The notes under the pieces: model-generated
Seen by the model: the letters and a program-made list of their open reading frames with translations, nothing else
What the model was told of the DNA's origin: nothing
Databases searched by the model: none
Assembly: GCA_001550305.1 (NCBI GenBank)
Contig: LRTP01000570.1
Coordinates: 1-33,477, forward strand
Source: Streptomyces diastatochromogenes
GTDB lineage: Bacteria; Actinomycetota; Actinomycetes; Streptomycetales; Streptomycetaceae
Length of the DNA stretch: 33,477 nucleotides
Reading direction: 5' to 3'
Shown: piece by piece, positions 31,887-33,477 of the stretch
Numbering within the stretch: position 1 is the first letter of the stretch
Layout of the letters: each line of letters opens with the position of its first letter
Position numbers and translations under genes: made by a program

Positions 31887-33477
31887 CCGTCCCGCATGTG
31901 TCGCTCACCGCCCCGACGCACCTGCCGCCCCCCGACCCCACCACCTCACCGGTCACCGGCTGGACCCGGGCCCACTGGGAGGCGACGGCCGACCACCTCC
32001 TGGACGGACTGCTCCCTCACGCCTCACCCACCTCGGCCCAGTACCGGCTGCCCGGCCGGGCCAGTCACTCCGGCCCCTGGTCCGACGGCCTCGAGGGCTA
32101 CGCGCGTTCCTTCCTGCTCGCAGCCTTCCGTATCGCGGGCTCCGGCGGCCGGGTGGGTCCCGCGCTGATCGAGCGCTACGCGGCCGGGCTCACCGCCGGG
32201 ACGGACCCGCACGGCCCGGACCGGTGGCCGCCGATCACCGACCGGGGCCAGCCCATGGTCGAGGCCGCCTCCGTCGCGATCGCCCTGCACGAGACGCGCC
32301 CCTGGATCTGGGACCGCCTCGACGACTCCGTACGCGGCCGCGTCGTCGACTGGCTGAGCGGCTTCATCGGCGCGAGGGTCAACGACTCCAACTGGCGGCT
32401 CTTCCAGGTCATCACGGAGGAGTTCCTCGCCTCGGTCGGTGCCCCGCACAGCCGGGACGAGATCGACGCCGGTCTTGCGCGGCTGGGGGACTGGTATCGG
32501 GGGGAGGGCTGGTACACGGACGGCGACGGCCGCAAGTTCGACTACTACAACGCCTGGGCCCTGCACCTGTATCCGGTGCTGTGGGCGCGCGTCGCCGGAT
32601 CACGGGCCGACCCGGACCTGGTCGCCGGGCACCGCGCCCGACTACGCGAATTCCTCGGCGTCCATCAGTACTTCTTCGGCGCGGACGGCGCCCCCGTGCA
32701 CCAGGGCCGCTCCCTCACCTACCGCTTCGCGACCACCGCACCCCTGTGGGCGGGCGTCCTCGCCGACGCGACCCCGCTGGCACCGGGCCTGACCCGACGC
32801 CTCGCCTCCGGAGCCCTGAAGCACTTCGCCGAACGCGGTGTGCCCGACGACAGGGGGCTGCTGTCGCTCGGCTGGTACCGCCCCTTTCTCCCGGTCACCC
32901 AGCGCTACTCGGGACCCGCCTCCCCGTACTGGGCGAGCAAGGCGTTCCTCGGCCTGCTGCTCCCCGCCGACCACCCCGTGTGGACGGCCCCCGAGGAGCC
33001 GGGACCGGTGGACACGGCCGACTCGTGCGTGGCGCTGCCCGTCCCGGGCTGGCTCCTGCACTCGACGGCCGCCGACGGCGTCGTACGCCTGGTGAACCAC
33101 GGCAGCGACCGTCTGCCGCCCCCGCCCGCACCGGACGAGGACAGTCCGCACTACACGAGGTTCGCGTACGCGAGCGCGGCCGCGCCCGACACCGAGGGGG
33201 CCGGGATCGGCGCCGAGGGCGCGGGGATCGACAACCAGCTCGCCCTGGTCGCGACGGACGGCACGCGCTCCCGGCGCGGCCGGATCCATCCGCTGGGCGC
33301 GGCCGGACGCCGCGCCGCCTCCTGGCACACGGCACGTCTGGCGGGCGCCGAGCACCGCATCGAGACGACCAGCGTGGTGCACGGTCCGTGGGAGGTCCGG
33401 GTGCACCGGGTGGCGGGGCCGCGCGGCGCGGTCGTACGGGAAGGGGGGTGGGCGCTAGCCGACGACGCCGGGCCGCC
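31883..33477 (+). CDS. DUF2264 domain protein, 3' end outside window
   Basis: At least 531 residues in one open frame, beginning MTVPHVSLTAPTHLPPP, with no signal peptide. The family pattern is seen in GPWSDGLEGYARSFLLAAFRIAG, RWPPITDRGQPMVEAASVAIAL, NDSNWRLFQVITEEFL, WYTDGDGRKFDYYNAWALHLYP and HQGRSLTYRFATTAPLW; these suit an (alpha/alpha)6-barrel enzyme, then a beta-rich C-terminal part. DUF2264 proteins accompany polysaccharide-uptake genes and are possible glycosidases or lyases, perhaps acting on uronic-acid-containing sugars; this activity is inferred. It is coupled to the LacI gene by ATGA and closes the operon as far as visible. Confidence 0.85.
   Translation, partial: MTVPHVSLTAPTHLPPPDPTTSPVTGWTRAHWEATADHLLDGLLPHASPTSAQYRLPGRASHSGPWSDGLEGYARSFLLAAFRIAGSGGRVGPALIERYAAGLTAGTDPHGPDRWPPITDRGQPMVEAASVAIALHETRPWIWDRLDDSVRGRVVDWLSGFIGARVNDSNWRLFQVITEEFLASVGAPHSRDEIDAGLARLGDWYRGEGWYTDGDGRKFDYYNAWALHLYPVLWARVAGSRADPDLVAGHRARLREFLGVHQYFFGADGAPVHQGRSLTYRFATTAPLWAGVLADATPLAPGLTRRLASGALKHFAERGVPDDRGLLSLGWYRPFLPVTQRYSGPASPYWASKAFLGLLLPADHPVWTAPEEPGPVDTADSCVALPVPGWLLHSTAADGVVRLVNHGSDRLPPPPAPDEDSPHYTRFAYASAAAPDTEGAGIGAEGAGIDNQLALVATDGTRSRRGRIHPLGAAGRRAASWHTARLAGAEHRIETTSVVHGPWEVRVHRVAGPRGAVVREGGWALADDAGP

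Overview
The window is about 33.5 kb of very GC-rich DNA with strong third-position GC bias, GTG/TTG starts, ATGA/GTGA gene overlaps, a subtilisin-inhibitor (SSI) gene, an AdpA-type site and dispersed extragenic repeats of the kind common in Streptomyces. It reads as a chromosomal stretch of a Streptomyces or very close relative. I see no tRNA, rRNA, CRISPR array, insertion sequence, phage gene or replication origin.

Left part (1-9.8 kb). A partial universal-stress-like gene and an ArsB/SLC13-type transporter (probable CTG start) lie downstream of a PAS-GAF-SpoIIE phosphatase-HATPase regulator, all on the minus strand. A secreted family 2 glycoside hydrolase on the plus strand runs tail to tail, with a 90-bp overlap, into a minus-strand pair: an ECF41/SigJ-type sigma factor translationally coupled to an orphan QcrB-like cytochrome b.

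Middle part (9.9-15.2 kb). A DHA2-type MFS exporter is coupled to a hemerythrin-like protein. An ArsR/SRPBCC module follows, with a divergent SRPBCC gene, a DinB-like TIGR03086 gene and a TfoX-N gene. Next is a ribbon-helix-helix antitoxin with a Fic-like toxin whose catalytic motif is degenerate.

Right-middle part (15.2-26.8 kb). A single-gene transmembrane protein joins a sigma-like region, a zinc-finger anti-sigma motif, one membrane helix and an outside ricin-type lectin. A 2-hydroxyacid cluster (FMN hydroxyacid oxidase/lactate monooxygenase-like enzyme, D-2-hydroxyacid dehydrogenase) is divergent from a PucR regulator. An NCS1 permease and a metal-dependent cyclase/hydrolase form another unit. 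A PPOX protein, an LLM-class F420 oxidoreductase, an unknown protein with an inverted repeat on its start codon, and a secreted SSI inhibitor with Arg at P1 complete this part.

Right end (27-33.5 kb). This is a carbohydrate-uptake operon: two ABC permeases, a Tat/lipoprotein solute-binding protein, a LacI regulator and a DUF2264 protein that runs off the window. It has no ATPase gene, as usual for Streptomyces sugar systems that share MsiK. A clear promoter carries a LacI-type AAACGTTT operator between its -35 and -10, and a second copy lies 132 bp downstream inside the first gene, suggesting repression by looping. The LacI protein itself carries a seven-copy 15-bp tandem repeat.

All functional calls rest on reading motifs and lengths by eye; no database search was run.
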